Numbered from the stretch's first letter, positions 45,608 to 55,572 are shown. The stretch is 64,000 bases of DNA from Maridesulfovibrio zosterae DSM 11974 (GCF_000425265.1 NZ_AUDC01000010.1:372001-436000); one strand, 5' to 3'. Notes: a model not told the origin generated them from the letters alone. Numbers and translations are program-made.

Positions 45608-46615
45608 TTAAACTTTATAATAATCTCTGTACCATTTCACGAATTTCTCAATTCCTTCTTCAACAGTGGTACAAGGCTTAAATCCAATGTCACTCATAAG
45701 GTTCTCAACGTTTGCATATGTTGAAGGGACATCTCCAGCCTGAAGAGGCATCATATTCTTTTCAGCTTTCTTTCCGATACAATCTTCAAGGACCTCAATA
45801 TAACGCATAAGCTCAGTAGGCTGATTATTTCCTATGTTATAAATACGAAATGGAGCAGGACTTGTGCCGGGATCAGGAGCATCACCAGACCAATCTAGAT
45901 TAGGTGTGGCTGGCTTCTTTAATACTCGGACGACCCCTTCAACAATATCATCAATATATGTGAAATCACGAAGCATTTTACCATGGTTGAACACATTAAT
46001 CGGCTCATCCGCAAAAATAGCTTTAGTAAAAAGGAATAAAGCCATATCTGGCCTTCCCCATGGACCGTATACAGTAAAAAATCTAAGCCCGGTTGTAGGG
46101 ATATTAAAAAGATGACTGTATGAATGAGCCATCAATTCGTTAGATTTTTTAGTAGCTGCGTACATACTGATAGGGTGATCGACATTATCATGAACGCTGA
46201 ATGGCATTGAAGTATTAAGCCCGTAAACGGAACTTGAAGATGCGTACACAAGATGCTCCACACCGTTATGACGACACCCTTCAAGAATATTCATATAGCC
46301 GACTACGTTGGAATCCACATAAGCCTGAGGATTTTCCAAAGAATAGCGGACGCCTGCCTGCGCAGCTAAGTTAACAACATGAGTAAACTTCTCTTCTTGA
46401 AAAAGTTTCTCCATAGCAGAGCGGTCTGCCATATCCATGTAAGCGAAAGTAAATTTATCATTACCTTCAATTTGCTTAAGACGATTTTTCTTAACATTTA
46501 CATCATAGTAATCATTAAGGATATCGAGGCCAACTACTTCATGACCTTCAGAAAGAAGACGCTTTGAAAGGTGAAAGCCGATAAATCCGGCTGCCCCTGT
46601 TACTAAAACTTTCAT
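45608..46615 (-). CDS. NAD-dependent nucleotide-sugar epimerase
   Basis: The 335-residue short-chain dehydrogenase has the NAD motif [19 protein letters not shown] and the catalytic YxxxK in [10 protein letters not shown]. Overall it resembles UDP-glucuronate 4-epimerase/CapI proteins ([28 protein letters not shown]). It supplies sugars for capsule or LPS; the exact substrate is not certain. Its ATG overlaps the slipin stop by ATGA, so it is translationally coupled to that gene. Confidence 0.9.
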   Translation of the reverse strand: MKVLVTGAAGFIGFHLSKRLLSEGHEVVGLDILNDYYDVNVKKNRLKQIEGNDKFTFAYMDMADRSAMEKLFQEEKFTHVVNLAAQAGVRYSLENPQAYVDSNVVGYMNILEGCRHNGVEHLVYASSSSVYGLNTSMPFSVHDNVDHPISMYAATKKSNELMAHSYSHLFNIPTTGLRFFTVYGPWGRPDMALFLFTKAIFADEPINVFNHGKMLRDFTYIDDIVEGVVRVLKKPATPNLDWSGDAPDPGTSPAPFRIYNIGNNQPTELMRYIEVLEDCIGKKAEKNMMPLQAGDVPSTYANVENLMSDIGFKPCTTVEEGIEKFVKWYRDYYKV

Positions 46616-47400
46616 TCTTTATTGCTCTCTTGGACGTTTTTTTCTATTACCTCCCCCCCGCCGGCAATCGGTGCCAATGCTTTTATTAAATCAAGGGGAA
46701 GCGGAATTATAGTGGAAGATTTACCTTCAGCAGACATCTCACGAAGTGTCTGCAAATATCTTAATTGCAAAGCTTCTGGGTGAGCTGAAATAATTGCTGC
46801 GGCTTGTGAAAGTTTTTCTGAAGCTTGGAATTCACCTAAAGCATTAATAACCTTAGCACGACGCTCACGCTCTGCTTCGGCCTGCTTAGCCATAGCCCTC
46901 TGCATTTCTTGTGGCAAATCAATATATTTAAGCTCAACAGTGCTAACCTTTATGCCCCATGGATCAGTATGAGTATCAAGAATTTCTTGGATTTCATTGT
47001 TTACTTTTTCACGCTGGGAAAGGATCTCGTCAAGCTCGACGCCTCCACATACGCTACGCAAGGTAGTTTGTGCAAGCTGAGAAGTGGCAAACATAAAATC
47101 TTCAACTTCTAAAATAGCCTTGATCGGGTCTGTTACACGAAAATATACAACAGCATTAACCTTGATACTAACGTTATCTCTAGTGATAACATCCTGATTA
47201 GGTACATCTAAGGTCATAATTCTCAGAGTAACTCTGGTCAGCTTATCAATCACGGGAATCAAGATTATCAGACCGGGACCTTTAGCTTTTATTACCCTTC
47301 CAAGCCTGAAAATCACACCTCGCTCATACTCGTTCAAGACTTTCAGAGAAGTGATCACAAAAAATATAGCAAAGAAAAGAATCGGTAATAGATAAGTCAT
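46612..47400 (-). CDS. Slipin-type SPFH/band-7 membrane protein
   Basis: The 262-residue protein has one N-terminal membrane segment ([18 protein letters not shown]) and a band-7 domain with [27 protein letters not shown] and [23 protein letters not shown], typical of slipins (stomatin-like). Slipins form oligomers with NfeD-family proteins, and here the nfeD gene is directly upstream. The ATG at 47400 is chosen for its GGAGG; the upstream in-frame Met has no site. Confidence 0.93.
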   Translation of the reverse strand: MTYLLPILFFAIFFVITSLKVLNEYERGVIFRLGRVIKAKGPGLIILIPVIDKLTRVTLRIMTLDVPNQDVITRDNVSIKVNAVVYFRVTDPIKAILEVEDFMFATSQLAQTTLRSVCGGVELDEILSQREKVNNEIQEILDTHTDPWGIKVSTVELKYIDLPQEMQRAMAKQAEAERERRAKVINALGEFQASEKLSQAAAIISAHPEALQLRYLQTLREMSAEGKSSTIIPLPLDLIKALAPIAGGGEVIEKNVQESNKE

Positions 47401-47413
47401 ATTGCCTCCATAT

Positions 47414-48730
47414 TTAAAGGTTATGATCATGATATTCAATGACCTTTAAGGTCAGCCCTGTTATCTGAGTAACCCTTACTTTGGAACCACGCTCAAATAT
47501 AACATTTTCATCTGAAACGGCATTCCATATTTCACCCCGAACACGCACCTTAAGACGGCCATTTTTAAAGCTTAGAACCTCGGCCTCTAATCCAATAAGG
47601 GATTCTATTCCAGAATGGAGTCTACCTCGTTGAGATTTTGTAACTAAATATATCAGCAACCCTGCAAGAAAAGAAAATGAAACAACTGTACCTATAATAA
47701 TTTCAACTGGTATGCCCTGCATCTCAGCTCCTCTAAAAAGTATTAGAGAACCAACAAAAAGGCTGACAATTGCTGAAATACTCAACAGACCATAACTGAT
47801 TATAAAGATCTCAAGTATAAACAGGACTCCGGACAGGAGAATTAAAAGTAAACCTGCGGCATTAGTAGGCAAAATAGACAAAGCATAAAGTGAAGTCAAA
47901 AAACAAAAACCTCCAACAACACCTGGAAAGATTGCTCCAGGATGAGACAATTCAAAAAATAATCCTAAAATACCGCCAATCAGCAGATAGTATGCAACTT
48001 GAGGGTCAAGCAGCCATGATAATACAGAATACCTCAATCCGGGTTTATAAGTTTCAACATGCAAATTTTTTTTAGAAAATCTAATCTTTTGTTCGTGAAT
48101 TAAAACACCTTTTGCTCCTAGCTGCTCAAGAAAATCATCCTGCGATGTTGCCAAAAAATTTATCACATTTAAAGCTGCAGCCTCCTGAGCGTTCAAACTG
48201 ACTCCATCCTCAACTGCCGAGGCATACCAATCATAATTACGGTCTCTCTTGCGCGCAATCCCCTTGATCAGACTGACCAGATCACTCTTGACCTTCTTGT
48301 TCATGGTCTTCGGAAGATCATCACCAGAAGCGGTCACAGGAGAAGCTGCCCCCAAAGTTGTCCCGGGAGACATCGCTGCCACCTGAGATGCCGCCACAAG
48401 AAATGCTCCAGCAGATGCAGCATGAGCACCATCAGGACCGACCCAAATGCAAACAGGTATTTCACTATTCATGATCAGTTTAACCATATCGCGCATGGAC
48501 GAACTAAGTCCACCGGGAGTATCAAGCCTGATCAAAATCAAATCATGATCACCATCACCTGCCTGCTCAACAATATTTTCAAGAAGACTTACCTGAGCAG
48601 GGCTAATACTCCCAACAACTTCGGTTGATAATACTCTGAATTTTTCATTGGCAAAAGAGTGCAACGAACTCAATAAAATAGTTATTGAAATAAAAAAGAG
48701 AAACCGGAAAATTCGATATGTACAAGTCAT
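47414..48730 (-). CDS. NfeD-family membrane-bound serine protease
   Basis: The 438-residue NfeD1b-type protein has a signal peptide (1-27, ending SFA), a ClpP-class serine protease domain (about 30-220; [16 protein letters not shown] and the nucleophile Ser in [10 protein letters not shown]), a cluster of membrane helices (about 230-355) and a C-terminal OB-fold NfeD domain (about 370-435). Its substrate is often the C-terminus of slipin, which is encoded 14 bp downstream. The ATG at 48730 follows GCGGAG, which lies inside a hairpin (see findings). Confidence 0.92.
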   Translation of the reverse strand: MTCTYRIFRFLFFISITILLSSLHSFANEKFRVLSTEVVGSISPAQVSLLENIVEQAGDGDHDLILIRLDTPGGLSSSMRDMVKLIMNSEIPVCIWVGPDGAHAASAGAFLVAASQVAAMSPGTTLGAASPVTASGDDLPKTMNKKVKSDLVSLIKGIARKRDRNYDWYASAVEDGVSLNAQEAAALNVINFLATSQDDFLEQLGAKGVLIHEQKIRFSKKNLHVETYKPGLRYSVLSWLLDPQVAYYLLIGGILGLFFELSHPGAIFPGVVGGFCFLTSLYALSILPTNAAGLLLILLSGVLFILEIFIISYGLLSISAIVSLFVGSLILFRGAEMQGIPVEIIIGTVVSFSFLAGLLIYLVTKSQRGRLHSGIESLIGLEAEVLSFKNGRLKVRVRGEIWNAVSDENVIFERGSKVRVTQITGLTLKVIEYHDHNL

Positions 48731-48733
48731 GAT

Positions 48734-48781
48734 ATTCTCCGCGAAGTAAAATTTTCTATATAATGACACTTCACGGAGAAT
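48734..48781 (-). promoter_or_regulatory. Leader hairpin sequestering the nfeD ribosome-binding site
   Basis: Arms 48734-48747 and 48768-48781 (14 nt each) are complementary with one G-U wobble in the transcript. The 20-nt loop is AU-rich. The 3' arm contains the GCGGAG that precedes the nfeD ATG. No T-run follows, so it is not a terminator. Confidence 0.6.
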
Positions 48782-48809
48782 AAATAAACAATAGATAAAT
48801 TTATTGATA

Positions 48810-49592
48810 CTAGAAAAGAGGAAGGCGGAGCAAAGAGATACAAAGAAGCTGTTGTTCTTCAGCTGGAAGAGTTTTCAAAAAATCAGGATCTTGCAACATA
48901 ACAATCTGCACATCATTAACATGGGCTGAAGCAGCATTAGCAGGAGCTTCATTCGCGATAATAGACCGGGTCTGATCACCGAAGCATGCTACAAACTTTA
49001 CATCATAATCTTTTACCCCTTTCCAAAAAATATCTGCCCTGTTCTCAAAGGTATTGCCATCCCACGTAGTACAGGGCCAAAAAGAAATTGCTCCTTTAGG
49101 CAGCCCCATGTACCCGATAAGAGACTGAAATAATTTACGGCGTTCAGCATCAGCCTGACCGGATAAATCCTGCCCAAGTTGAGAATAAGTCCAGAATATT
49201 TGAAGCCGCGAAGTAACGCGGGAAGCAATAGTACTCCATGGAGCAGGCCAGGAAGAAGCATCTGGTATACATCTTTCTTGATTCTGTGAAGGTTTACTCC
49301 GAGGAGGAATACGAGACGGTTTGGCTGCAGGTGTAGGCTGATGAAAACTACTTTTGGGTTCTACTGAAACAGACGGTTGTCCAGTACGGCCCTGTTGCTG
49401 GCTGCTGCCCCCCACATCACGAGTACGAGATGTGGCAGTAGGAAGATTCCTTTTTTGCAAAGAACCTGCGTTTTCTAACTGAGTTATTTCAGGAAGAGCT
49501 TCTTTAAAAATAAATTGCAACCCGTTTTGATACCACGGCCTTGCACTTTCAAGGACATTTAATTCTGCAGAAGGAGATCCCATATACGCCAC
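48810..49592 (-). CDS. Conserved protein of unknown function downstream of coaBC
   Basis: The 260-residue protein has no signal peptide. A short N-terminal part, a low-complexity Ser/Pro/Gln-rich linker (about 55-115) and a C-terminal domain (about 120-260) with AISFWPCTTWDG and VKFVACFGDQ are visible. I recognise no family. It overlaps the coaBC end by 34 bp in another frame, so it is probably translated by coupling. The start may be GTG 49592 or ATG 49583; neither has a good site. Confidence 0.65.
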   Translation of the reverse strand: MAYMGSPSAELNVLESARPWYQNGLQFIFKEALPEITQLENAGSLQKRNLPTATSRTRDVGGSSQQQGRTGQPSVSVEPKSSFHQPTPAAKPSRIPPRSKPSQNQERCIPDASSWPAPWSTIASRVTSRLQIFWTYSQLGQDLSGQADAERRKLFQSLIGYMGLPKGAISFWPCTTWDGNTFENRADIFWKGVKDYDVKFVACFGDQTRSIIANEAPANAASAHVNDVQIVMLQDPDFLKTLPAEEQQLLCISLLRLPLF

Positions 49593-50770
49593 GCTATTTC
49601 TGTTTTTGGAAGATTAGGCCATTCTTCATTGCGCCCTGCCCTGTCCAGCACATAGACTGAATTTGTAGAAGACTCAAATCCAGCCCCGGGCAGATTAATG
49701 GGGTTGGCAATGATAAGATCCAAATTCTTCTTCTCAAGTTTACTCTTGGCAGATTCGCGGATATTTGAAGTTTCTGCAGCAAAGCCGACTAACTCCTGAT
49801 CATCACGTTTCATACTCCCAATAGTTTTTAGAATATCAGGATTAGTATCAAATTCTACAGAAAGATTTTCTCGACCGGACTTTTTAAACTTACCTTCACC
49901 ATGAGGAATAGGCTTAAAATCGGCTACAGCAGCAGTTAAGCACCCGGTTGTACATTCAGGCCAGAGAGCAGTTGCAGCATCAAACATTTCCCGAGCAGTA
50001 TCAACTTTAATCACGTTCATATCTTCAGGGAACCACCAATTAACAGGGCCTGATATAACGGTAACCTTTGCCCCTCGCAGCCATGCCGCCATGGCAATAC
50101 TTGCCCCCATAAGTCCAGATGATGGATTTGACCAGAAGCGCACAGCATCCCACTTCTCACGGGTCGGCCCAAGAGTTATAAGTACATGCTTACCGCACAT
50201 ATCATCAGGAGATACAGCCCGTAATCCATGGACATAAATAGACTCAAGGGAAGCAAGACGACCTTTACCGTGATCTCCACATGCAACATCACCACAGTCG
50301 GGCCCGATAAATTCCACCCCTCTCTCAGCAAGGACTGCACAATTATGCTTTGTGGCAGGAGCATTCCACATATTGGGGTTCATTGCGGGAGCAACCAGCT
50401 TAGGACCGTTAAACGCTAAGGCCTGACACGAAAGCATATCATCAGCAAGCCCGTGGGTCATACGGGCGAGGATTGAGGCTGTTGCCGGACAAATTACCAT
50501 AGCATCAGCAGCCTGCCCGGGCTCAAGGTGACCAAAAGTGTCATCCACAGTAGGAAACATTTTTTGCCAGACTTTAAAAGCACCAAGGGCCTCAAAACTG
50601 AGGCCCTTGATAAATTCCTGCGCTCCGTCGGTCAGGGTTACACTGACTTCTATTCCGGCCTTGCGGTACATACGCAGCAAGTCCAAAGACTTATATGCTG
50701 CAATAGATCCACAAACGCCAAGATGGATACGTTTTCCTAAAAAGCAGTCAAAATTTATATGTTCATTCAT
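49559..50770 (-). CDS. coaBC: Bifunctional phosphopantothenoylcysteine decarboxylase/synthetase
   Basis: CoaBC makes 4'-phosphopantetheine from phosphopantothenate and cysteine. The 403-residue protein has an FMN-dependent CoaC domain (about 13-185; GSIAAYKSLDLLR and the substrate motif PAMNPNMW) and a CoaB domain (from about 192; ITLGPTREKWDAVRFWSNPSSGLMG, AAVADFKP, and KxKK motif KFKKSG). Its ATG overlaps the stop of the upstream lipoprotein gene by one base (TAATG). Confidence 0.95.
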   Translation of the reverse strand: MNEHINFDCFLGKRIHLGVCGSIAAYKSLDLLRMYRKAGIEVSVTLTDGAQEFIKGLSFEALGAFKVWQKMFPTVDDTFGHLEPGQAADAMVICPATASILARMTHGLADDMLSCQALAFNGPKLVAPAMNPNMWNAPATKHNCAVLAERGVEFIGPDCGDVACGDHGKGRLASLESIYVHGLRAVSPDDMCGKHVLITLGPTREKWDAVRFWSNPSSGLMGASIAMAAWLRGAKVTVISGPVNWWFPEDMNVIKVDTAREMFDAATALWPECTTGCLTAAVADFKPIPHGEGKFKKSGRENLSVEFDTNPDILKTIGSMKRDDQELVGFAAETSNIRESAKSKLEKKNLDLIIANPINLPGAGFESSTNSVYVLDRAGRNEEWPNLPKTEIAWRIWDLLLQN

Positions 50771-51261
50771 TATTTAATCGTCTGTTCGAGTACGCCACCC
50801 GCCTCAGGGACAGCACCGGATTTCATTTCAACAGCATAAATTTCTACTTCAGTGTTGTAAGAGCCATCAAAAATTCTAATTGTACAGCTCTTGTATGGCT
50901 TCTCAAAAGTGAGAGCAGATACAGTAGAAGTAAATGCACTGACCAGCGACCAGTTATCTTTACCCATCTGATTTTTGAAAAAATCAATTACGCTCTGATT
51001 CTCTACATGTCCTTTAAGAACAATTTTTCCATATTTGAAAAGCTGTCCATCTGCAACATAAGACTGATCAGGAACCCTGCTTAATTCGTTCGGAACAGCA
51101 ATATCGTCAAATTCAGTGTACGGAACGAATTCTTCATAACTCTCAGAAGCACTGGAAGATGCAACCACAGGTGTATCAGAACTTGTATTAGTGGTAGTAA
51201 TACAACCTGTCAAAGCAACGAAAAGAGCGGACACCAAAATAATTTTAATGTAAGTTTTCAT
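50770..51261 (-). CDS. Lipoprotein of unknown function
   Basis: The 163-residue protein has a lipoprotein signal (LTGC, Cys20), a low-complexity Ser-rich linker and a C-terminal domain (about 60-155) with YGKIVLKGHVENQSVIDFFKNQMGKDNW, resembling small DUF lipoproteins with a beta-alpha-beta fold. It is coupled to coaBC by a TAATG overlap. The ATG follows GGAGG. Its role is unknown. Confidence 0.75.
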   Translation of the reverse strand: MKTYIKIILVSALFVALTGCITTTNTSSDTPVVASSSASESYEEFVPYTEFDDIAVPNELSRVPDQSYVADGQLFKYGKIVLKGHVENQSVIDFFKNQMGKDNWSLVSAFTSTVSALTFEKPYKSCTIRIFDGSYNTEVEIYAVEMKSGAVPEAGGVLEQTIK

Positions 51262-51423
51262 ATTTAATCCTCCGATTTTAATGCCAATGCATATTAAATT
51301 TTAGCCGGCCAATACCGGACGTTAGATATATTCTTTGTCACGGGTAGAATCTATATAGAGGATAATCTCTATATCTTCTAGACTTTTTCTACAGTCATGG
51401 TCACAAAAATCAAATGTACTGCC

Positions 51424-52098
51424 CTAACCATTAAGGCGCTTAATTTTATCTAAGAAATATTTTTCCATATCACGACGGTCCTTGCGCAAACGCATAAGTT
51501 CAGCTTCCATCACTTCCAGTTTATTACGCAATCCACTATTTTCTTGGGATAATTCAGATGTAGCAACTTCAAGTTCAATATCTTTCTGTTCAAGAGCATT
51601 TGTCCGTTCGTCATATTCTTCGGTAAGCGAGCGGATATCAAGCTGAGGAAGAGCCTTGATTTTTTTCTGACTGCGGGCAAGAAGAACAAAAGCTTTTTTG
51701 AGCTTATAAATATCTTCGCGCTGCTCTTCTATGATTGACTTCTGATCAGCAATAACTTCAAGTGACTTGCTCATCTTATCCATCATTTCAGTAAAAGCTC
51801 CGCTGAGCTCGGCCTGAATATTCATGGCAGGCTGAGCTGGAACAGCTCTTTCAGAAGGGCTTATTTCGATAGTGCGCGGATATTCAGAACGAAGCTGCTC
51901 TTCTATTTCTGTGGTGACCATGCCATCATTATAAAGAGTTACGATTCGCTTAAATATTTCTACGGCTGATTCAGGGTACTTGGTAACCCGACCCATTTTT
52001 TTACTGGAAAGAAAATCTTTAAACAGAGACGCATAACGTCTGGCTGTTGGAGCGGGAATCATTGTGATTTTGGATATTTCTGCGACTGATAACCATTT
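51424..52098 (-). CDS. MerR-like helix-turn-helix protein with coiled coil
   Basis: The 224-residue protein has a MerR-type winged helix at the N-terminus (WLSVAEISKITMIPAPTARRYASLF then KKMGRVTKYPESAVEIFKRIVTLY, residues 2-60), a linker (about 75-100) and a long coiled coil (about 105-222). No effector domain or metal ligands are visible. It resembles MerR-like DNA-binding proteins linked to chromosome or plasmid functions. I use the ATG at 52098; an upstream TTG at 52164 is possible. It is divergent from queA. Confidence 0.78.
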   Translation of the reverse strand, partial: KWLSVAEISKITMIPAPTARRYASLFKDFLSSKKMGRVTKYPESAVEIFKRIVTLYNDGMVTTEIEEQLRSEYPRTIEISPSERAVPAQPAMNIQAELSGAFTEMMDKMSKSLEVIADQKSIIEEQREDIYKLKKAFVLLARSQKKIKALPQLDIRSLTEEYDERTNALEQKDIELEVATSELSQENSGLRNKLEVMEAELMRLRKDRRDMEKYFLDKIKRLNG

Positions 52099-52232
52099 CA
52101 TAGTTGTAACCCGAATTTCTTGATCAACGTGACAATCAAGCCTTCTGCTTGACCTTGCAATCAAAGCTTAACACTTTAATTGTAAACCTTAAGCTAGTTT
52201 GTTGAAAGATTCTTACCAGATTATCACCAATA

Positions 52233-53333
52233 ATGAAAACTGAAAATATGAAGATAAAAAACGAAGACTATTTTTTGCAGAGTTATAACTTTGAGCTACC
52301 GGAAAAACAAATTGCTCAATGTCCAGCTGTAATGCGCCATGGATCAAAACTCATGGTGCTAGATCAAAAGACCGGTGAAACGGAGATTAAATCTTTTATA
52401 GATATAGTTGATCTGTTACCGGATGGAGCACTGCTGGTGGCAAACAATTCAAAAGTTATCCCGGCACGCATCTTTGGTAAAAAGCCTACCGGAGGACGGG
52501 TAGAATTTTTATTGCTTACCCCCCTGCCGCTTATAGAACCATCTGAATCAGAAGGAATAAAAAAAGCTATAGCAAAAGGTTTGTTGCGAGCATCTAAAAG
52601 CCCGAAAACAGGTGATACAGTAGTCTTTGAATGCGGTATGAAAATTACCGTTCTAGGCAAAGGTAAGTTCGGCTTATCCGAAGTAGAACTTGAATGGAAA
52701 GGTGATCTTAAGACAATTTTCGAAACATGCGGAAATATCCCTCTTCCACCATACATACACCGCGCTGCGGATGAAACAGATAACGAAAGATACCAGACCC
52801 TTTACGCATGTGATGAAAAAGCCGGCTCTGTTGCAGCCCCCACGGCTGGACTTCATTTCTCTGAAGAAATCAACAGCAGGCTGAAAGCCAAAGGAATTGA
52901 ACGTGTCGAAGTCACTTTATATGTCGGATACGGTACATTCAGCCCGGTACGGGCCGAAGATATCCGTGATCACGAAATGCACGCAGAGTACATTGAACTG
53001 CCGGAGGAGACAGCTAAAGCCGTCATTAAGGCTAAAAAAGAGGGACGACCAGTAATAGCGGTAGGAACGACCTCGGCACGAACCTTAGAAGGAGCTTTCC
53101 AGCAGACAGGTAAGATTTGCGAATTTAAAGGAGAAACGAGTATATTCATCTATCCCGGCTTTGAATTTAAAGTTGTTGATCGTATGATTACAAATTTCCA
53201 TTTGCCAGAATCATCACTTGTCATTATGATTTCAGCTCTCGCAGGTAGAGAAAATGTGTTAGCTGCCTACAAAAGAGCCGTGGATAATCAATTCAGATTC
53301 TTCTCTTACGGTGATTCCATGTATATCAAATAA
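52233..53333 (+). CDS. queA: S-adenosylmethionine:tRNA ribosyltransferase-isomerase
   Basis: QueA transfers and isomerises the ribosyl part of SAM onto preQ1-tRNA to make epoxyqueuosine. The 366-residue protein has the family markers YNFELPEKQIAQCP, LLVANNSKVIPARIFGKK, GSVAAPTAGLHFS, TLYVGYGTFSPVR and TNFHLPESSLVIMISALAG. The start is ATG 52233, with another ATG at 52248; no strong site distinguishes them. Confidence 0.97.
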   Translation: MKTENMKIKNEDYFLQSYNFELPEKQIAQCPAVMRHGSKLMVLDQKTGETEIKSFIDIVDLLPDGALLVANNSKVIPARIFGKKPTGGRVEFLLLTPLPLIEPSESEGIKKAIAKGLLRASKSPKTGDTVVFECGMKITVLGKGKFGLSEVELEWKGDLKTIFETCGNIPLPPYIHRAADETDNERYQTLYACDEKAGSVAAPTAGLHFSEEINSRLKAKGIERVEVTLYVGYGTFSPVRAEDIRDHEMHAEYIELPEETAKAVIKAKKEGRPVIAVGTTSARTLEGAFQQTGKICEFKGETSIFIYPGFEFKVVDRMITNFHLPESSLVIMISALAGRENVLAAYKRAVDNQFRFFSYGDSMYIK

Positions 53334-53462
53334 ATTAATAACAACTTATCACCGTCATTATTAATGAAAAATTTGCACCTAAGAGCAAATAATTATACAT
53401 TGTCTCCCAGTTGCTACATTTTTATCATATGCTATTCACAAAATAAAGACGCACATGGTCCC

Positions 53463-53487
53463 AGCCCGTTGATATAACGGGCTTTTC
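53463..53487 (+). terminator. Intrinsic terminator or leader attenuator between queA and vor genes
   Basis: GCCCGTT/AACGGGC arms with a 5-nt loop are followed by TTTTCTGT. It lies 130 bp after queA but only 24 bp before the ferredoxin start, so it may belong to the vor leader. Confidence 0.65.
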
Positions 53488-53510
53488 TGTCACAGTAACA
53501 GGAGTTTAGG

Positions 53511-53750
53511 ATGTCACGAGTAGAATTTTTGGATGAACGGTGTAAGGGCTGCCTGCTCTGTACCACCGTATGTCCAAAGCAAATCATAAGGCAATCCGAC
53601 CGGTTCAACCAGCATGGATATAAAGTTGCTGAAGTTGCGGCAGAGGATATGGAAAAGTGTACCGGATGTACATCCTGTGCACTGATTTGTCCGGACATTG
53701 CTATCCGGGTTTTCAAAACTAAAAAAGCCAAAGGAGCACAGGATGGCTAA
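53511..53750 (+). CDS. 4Fe-4S ferredoxin subunit of 2-oxoacid oxidoreductase
   Basis: The 79-residue protein has two CxxCxxCxxxCP cluster motifs (CKGCLLCTTVCPKQ and CTGCTSCALICPD) and is the delta subunit of a 2-oxoacid:ferredoxin oxidoreductase. It transfers electrons from the TPP centre to ferredoxin. The ATG follows AGGAG. It overlaps the alpha gene by 8 bp. Confidence 0.93.
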   Translation: MSRVEFLDERCKGCLLCTTVCPKQIIRQSDRFNQHGYKVAEVAAEDMEKCTGCTSCALICPDIAIRVFKTKKAKGAQDG

Positions 53751-54810
53751 GAACGGCGAAAAGCTTTTTATTAAAGGCAACGAAGCCATATCTCGCGGAG
53801 CCATTGCAGCCGGTCTCAAGTGCTACTTCGGTTATCCGATCACTCCGCAGAATGATATTCCTGAATATATGTCCGCAGCTCTTCCCGCAGCAGGCGGAGA
53901 ATTTGTGCAGGCCGAAAGTGAAGTTGCCGCAGCCAATATGCTCATAGGCTCAGCCTCATGCGGTGTAAGGTGTATGACTTCATCCTCTAGCCCCGGTGTT
54001 TCTTTGAAACAGGAAGCGATCTCCTATCTGGCAGGAAGCCAGCTGCCGGCAGTTATTGTTAATATGTCTCGAGGTGGACCGGGCCTTGGTGATATCGGCC
54101 CCAGTCAGGGCGATTATTTTCAGTCCACGAAAGGCGGCGGTCACGGTGACTATAGAACTCTTGTTCTGGCCCCGGGAACCTGTCAGGAAGCATATGATCT
54201 GATCATTGAAGCTTTTGACCTTGCATTCAAATACCGCAACCCGGTCATGATTCTTGGTGATGCCATTATCGGTCAGATGAAAGAACCCGTTATTACTTGG
54301 ACTCCAGAAGAAAAAGCCCACGATGAAGGCCTTAACTGGCGCATTGAAGGAGCTGAAGGTCGTGATCATCGCATCATCAAATCACTGTTTTTAAGTGAAG
54401 GTTCTTTAGCAGAACATAACAAAACACTGCAGGACAAATATGATGATATGGCAAAGCACACCAAGCAGGAACTTTTCGAAACAGAAGATGCTGAACTTAT
54501 CGTAGTTGCCTACGGTTCCATCGGACGTATTGTTAAGAGCACAATTAGAAAAATGCGTGCTCAGGGTCATAAAGTCGGTCTTTTCCGTCCTATCACCCTT
54601 TACCCCTTTCCTTCCCAGGAACTTAAGAGTCTTGCGGAACAGGGTAAAAAATTCCTGACTATTGAACATAACCTCGGTCAGATGGTTGAAGACGTACGTC
54701 TTTCCATTCGTACCATTAGAGACAGTGATTTCTTCGGCTTCATGCCCGGAAACCTGCCTACCCCCGACGACTTCGAGGAGCCAATCCTCAAAAGCCTTGG
54801 AGGGAAATAG
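53743..54810 (+). CDS. vorB: 2-oxoacid:ferredoxin oxidoreductase alpha subunit (VorB type)
   Basis: The 355-residue subunit matches VorB/KorA: GNEAISRGAIAAGLKCYFGYPITPQNDIPEYM, then SSSSPGVSLKQEAISYLAG, MSRGGPGLGDIGPSQGDYFQ and GGGHGDYR. It oxidatively decarboxylates a 2-oxoacid (branched-chain or 2-oxoglutarate) to acyl-CoA with reduced ferredoxin. The order delta-alpha-beta-gamma fits. The ATG at 53743 follows AAGGAG. The substrate (2-oxoisovalerate or 2-oxoglutarate) is not settled by sequence reading. Confidence 0.93.
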   Translation: MAKNGEKLFIKGNEAISRGAIAAGLKCYFGYPITPQNDIPEYMSAALPAAGGEFVQAESEVAAANMLIGSASCGVRCMTSSSSPGVSLKQEAISYLAGSQLPAVIVNMSRGGPGLGDIGPSQGDYFQSTKGGGHGDYRTLVLAPGTCQEAYDLIIEAFDLAFKYRNPVMILGDAIIGQMKEPVITWTPEEKAHDEGLNWRIEGAEGRDHRIIKSLFLSEGSLAEHNKTLQDKYDDMAKHTKQELFETEDAELIVVAYGSIGRIVKSTIRKMRAQGHKVGLFRPITLYPFPSQELKSLAEQGKKFLTIEHNLGQMVEDVRLSIRTIRDSDFFGFMPGNLPTPDDFEEPILKSLGGK

Positions 54811-54812
54811 AT

Positions 54813-55571
54813 ATGAGCGAACAAGAAATTCTGGCCTTTGACAAGGCTGACGCTATTGTTGATGTTCCAACTCACTACTGCCCAGGCTGCCAGCACGGAG
54901 TTGCCCAGAGATTGGCAGGTGAACTGCTCTCTGAAATGGGACTGACTGAAAACACACTTCTGGTGACATCTATCGGTTGTTCTGTGTTTCTTTACAATTA
55001 CCTAAAAGTTGATAGCGTTGAAGCACCGCATGGCCGTGCTCCAGCAGTTGCAACAGGCGTTAAGAGAGCCCGTGGAGACAAATTTGTTCTCTCCTATCAG
55101 GGAGACGGTGACCTTGCTTCCATCGGCATGGCTGAAATTATGCACTGTGCCAACCGTGGTGAGAAAGTTTCCATCATTTTCGTAAACAACACAGTTTACG
55201 GAATGACCGGTGGTCAGATGGCTCCCACTACACTCGAAGGACAGAAGACAACAACATCCCCAGCCGGACGTAATCCAGCTAAAGAAGGTCTTCCTATCCG
55301 CATGGCTGAAATTATCGGCCAGCTGGGCGGAACTGCATACTCAGCCCGCGTGGCTCTTAACAATGTGAAAAACATTCGTAAGGCCAAAAAGGCTATGAAA
55401 AAAGCTTTTGAAGTTCAGCAGGCCGGTCTTGGATTCGGTTTTGTTGAGCTGCTGGCTACCTGCCCGACGAACTGGAGAATGACCCCGATACAGGCGAATG
55501 AAAGGATCGAAAATGAGATGATCCCTTACTTCCCTCTGGGTGTATATAAAGACGTAACGGCGGAGGACTAA
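54813..55571 (+). CDS. 2-oxoacid:ferredoxin oxidoreductase beta subunit (TPP-binding)
   Basis: The 252-residue subunit has the CPGCQHG motif near the N-terminus, the TPP/Mg motif YQGDGDLASIGMAEIMHC and NNTVYGMTGGQMAPTT, as in VorA/KorB. It carries the TPP centre. It starts 2 bp after the alpha gene, with GGAGGG upstream. It forms the catalytic core with the other three products. Confidence 0.94.
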   Translation: MSEQEILAFDKADAIVDVPTHYCPGCQHGVAQRLAGELLSEMGLTENTLLVTSIGCSVFLYNYLKVDSVEAPHGRAPAVATGVKRARGDKFVLSYQGDGDLASIGMAEIMHCANRGEKVSIIFVNNTVYGMTGGQMAPTTLEGQKTTTSPAGRNPAKEGLPIRMAEIIGQLGGTAYSARVALNNVKNIRKAKKAMKKAFEVQQAGLGFGFVELLATCPTNWRMTPIQANERIENEMIPYFPLGVYKDVTAED

Positions 55572-55572
55572 G

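Noticed and set aside
51353-51374. ATATAGAG/CTCTATAT inverted repeat between the MerR-like gene and the lipoprotein gene
   Set aside because: It is AT-rich, lacks a T-run and is of a size expected by chance in such DNA, so I do not annotate it.
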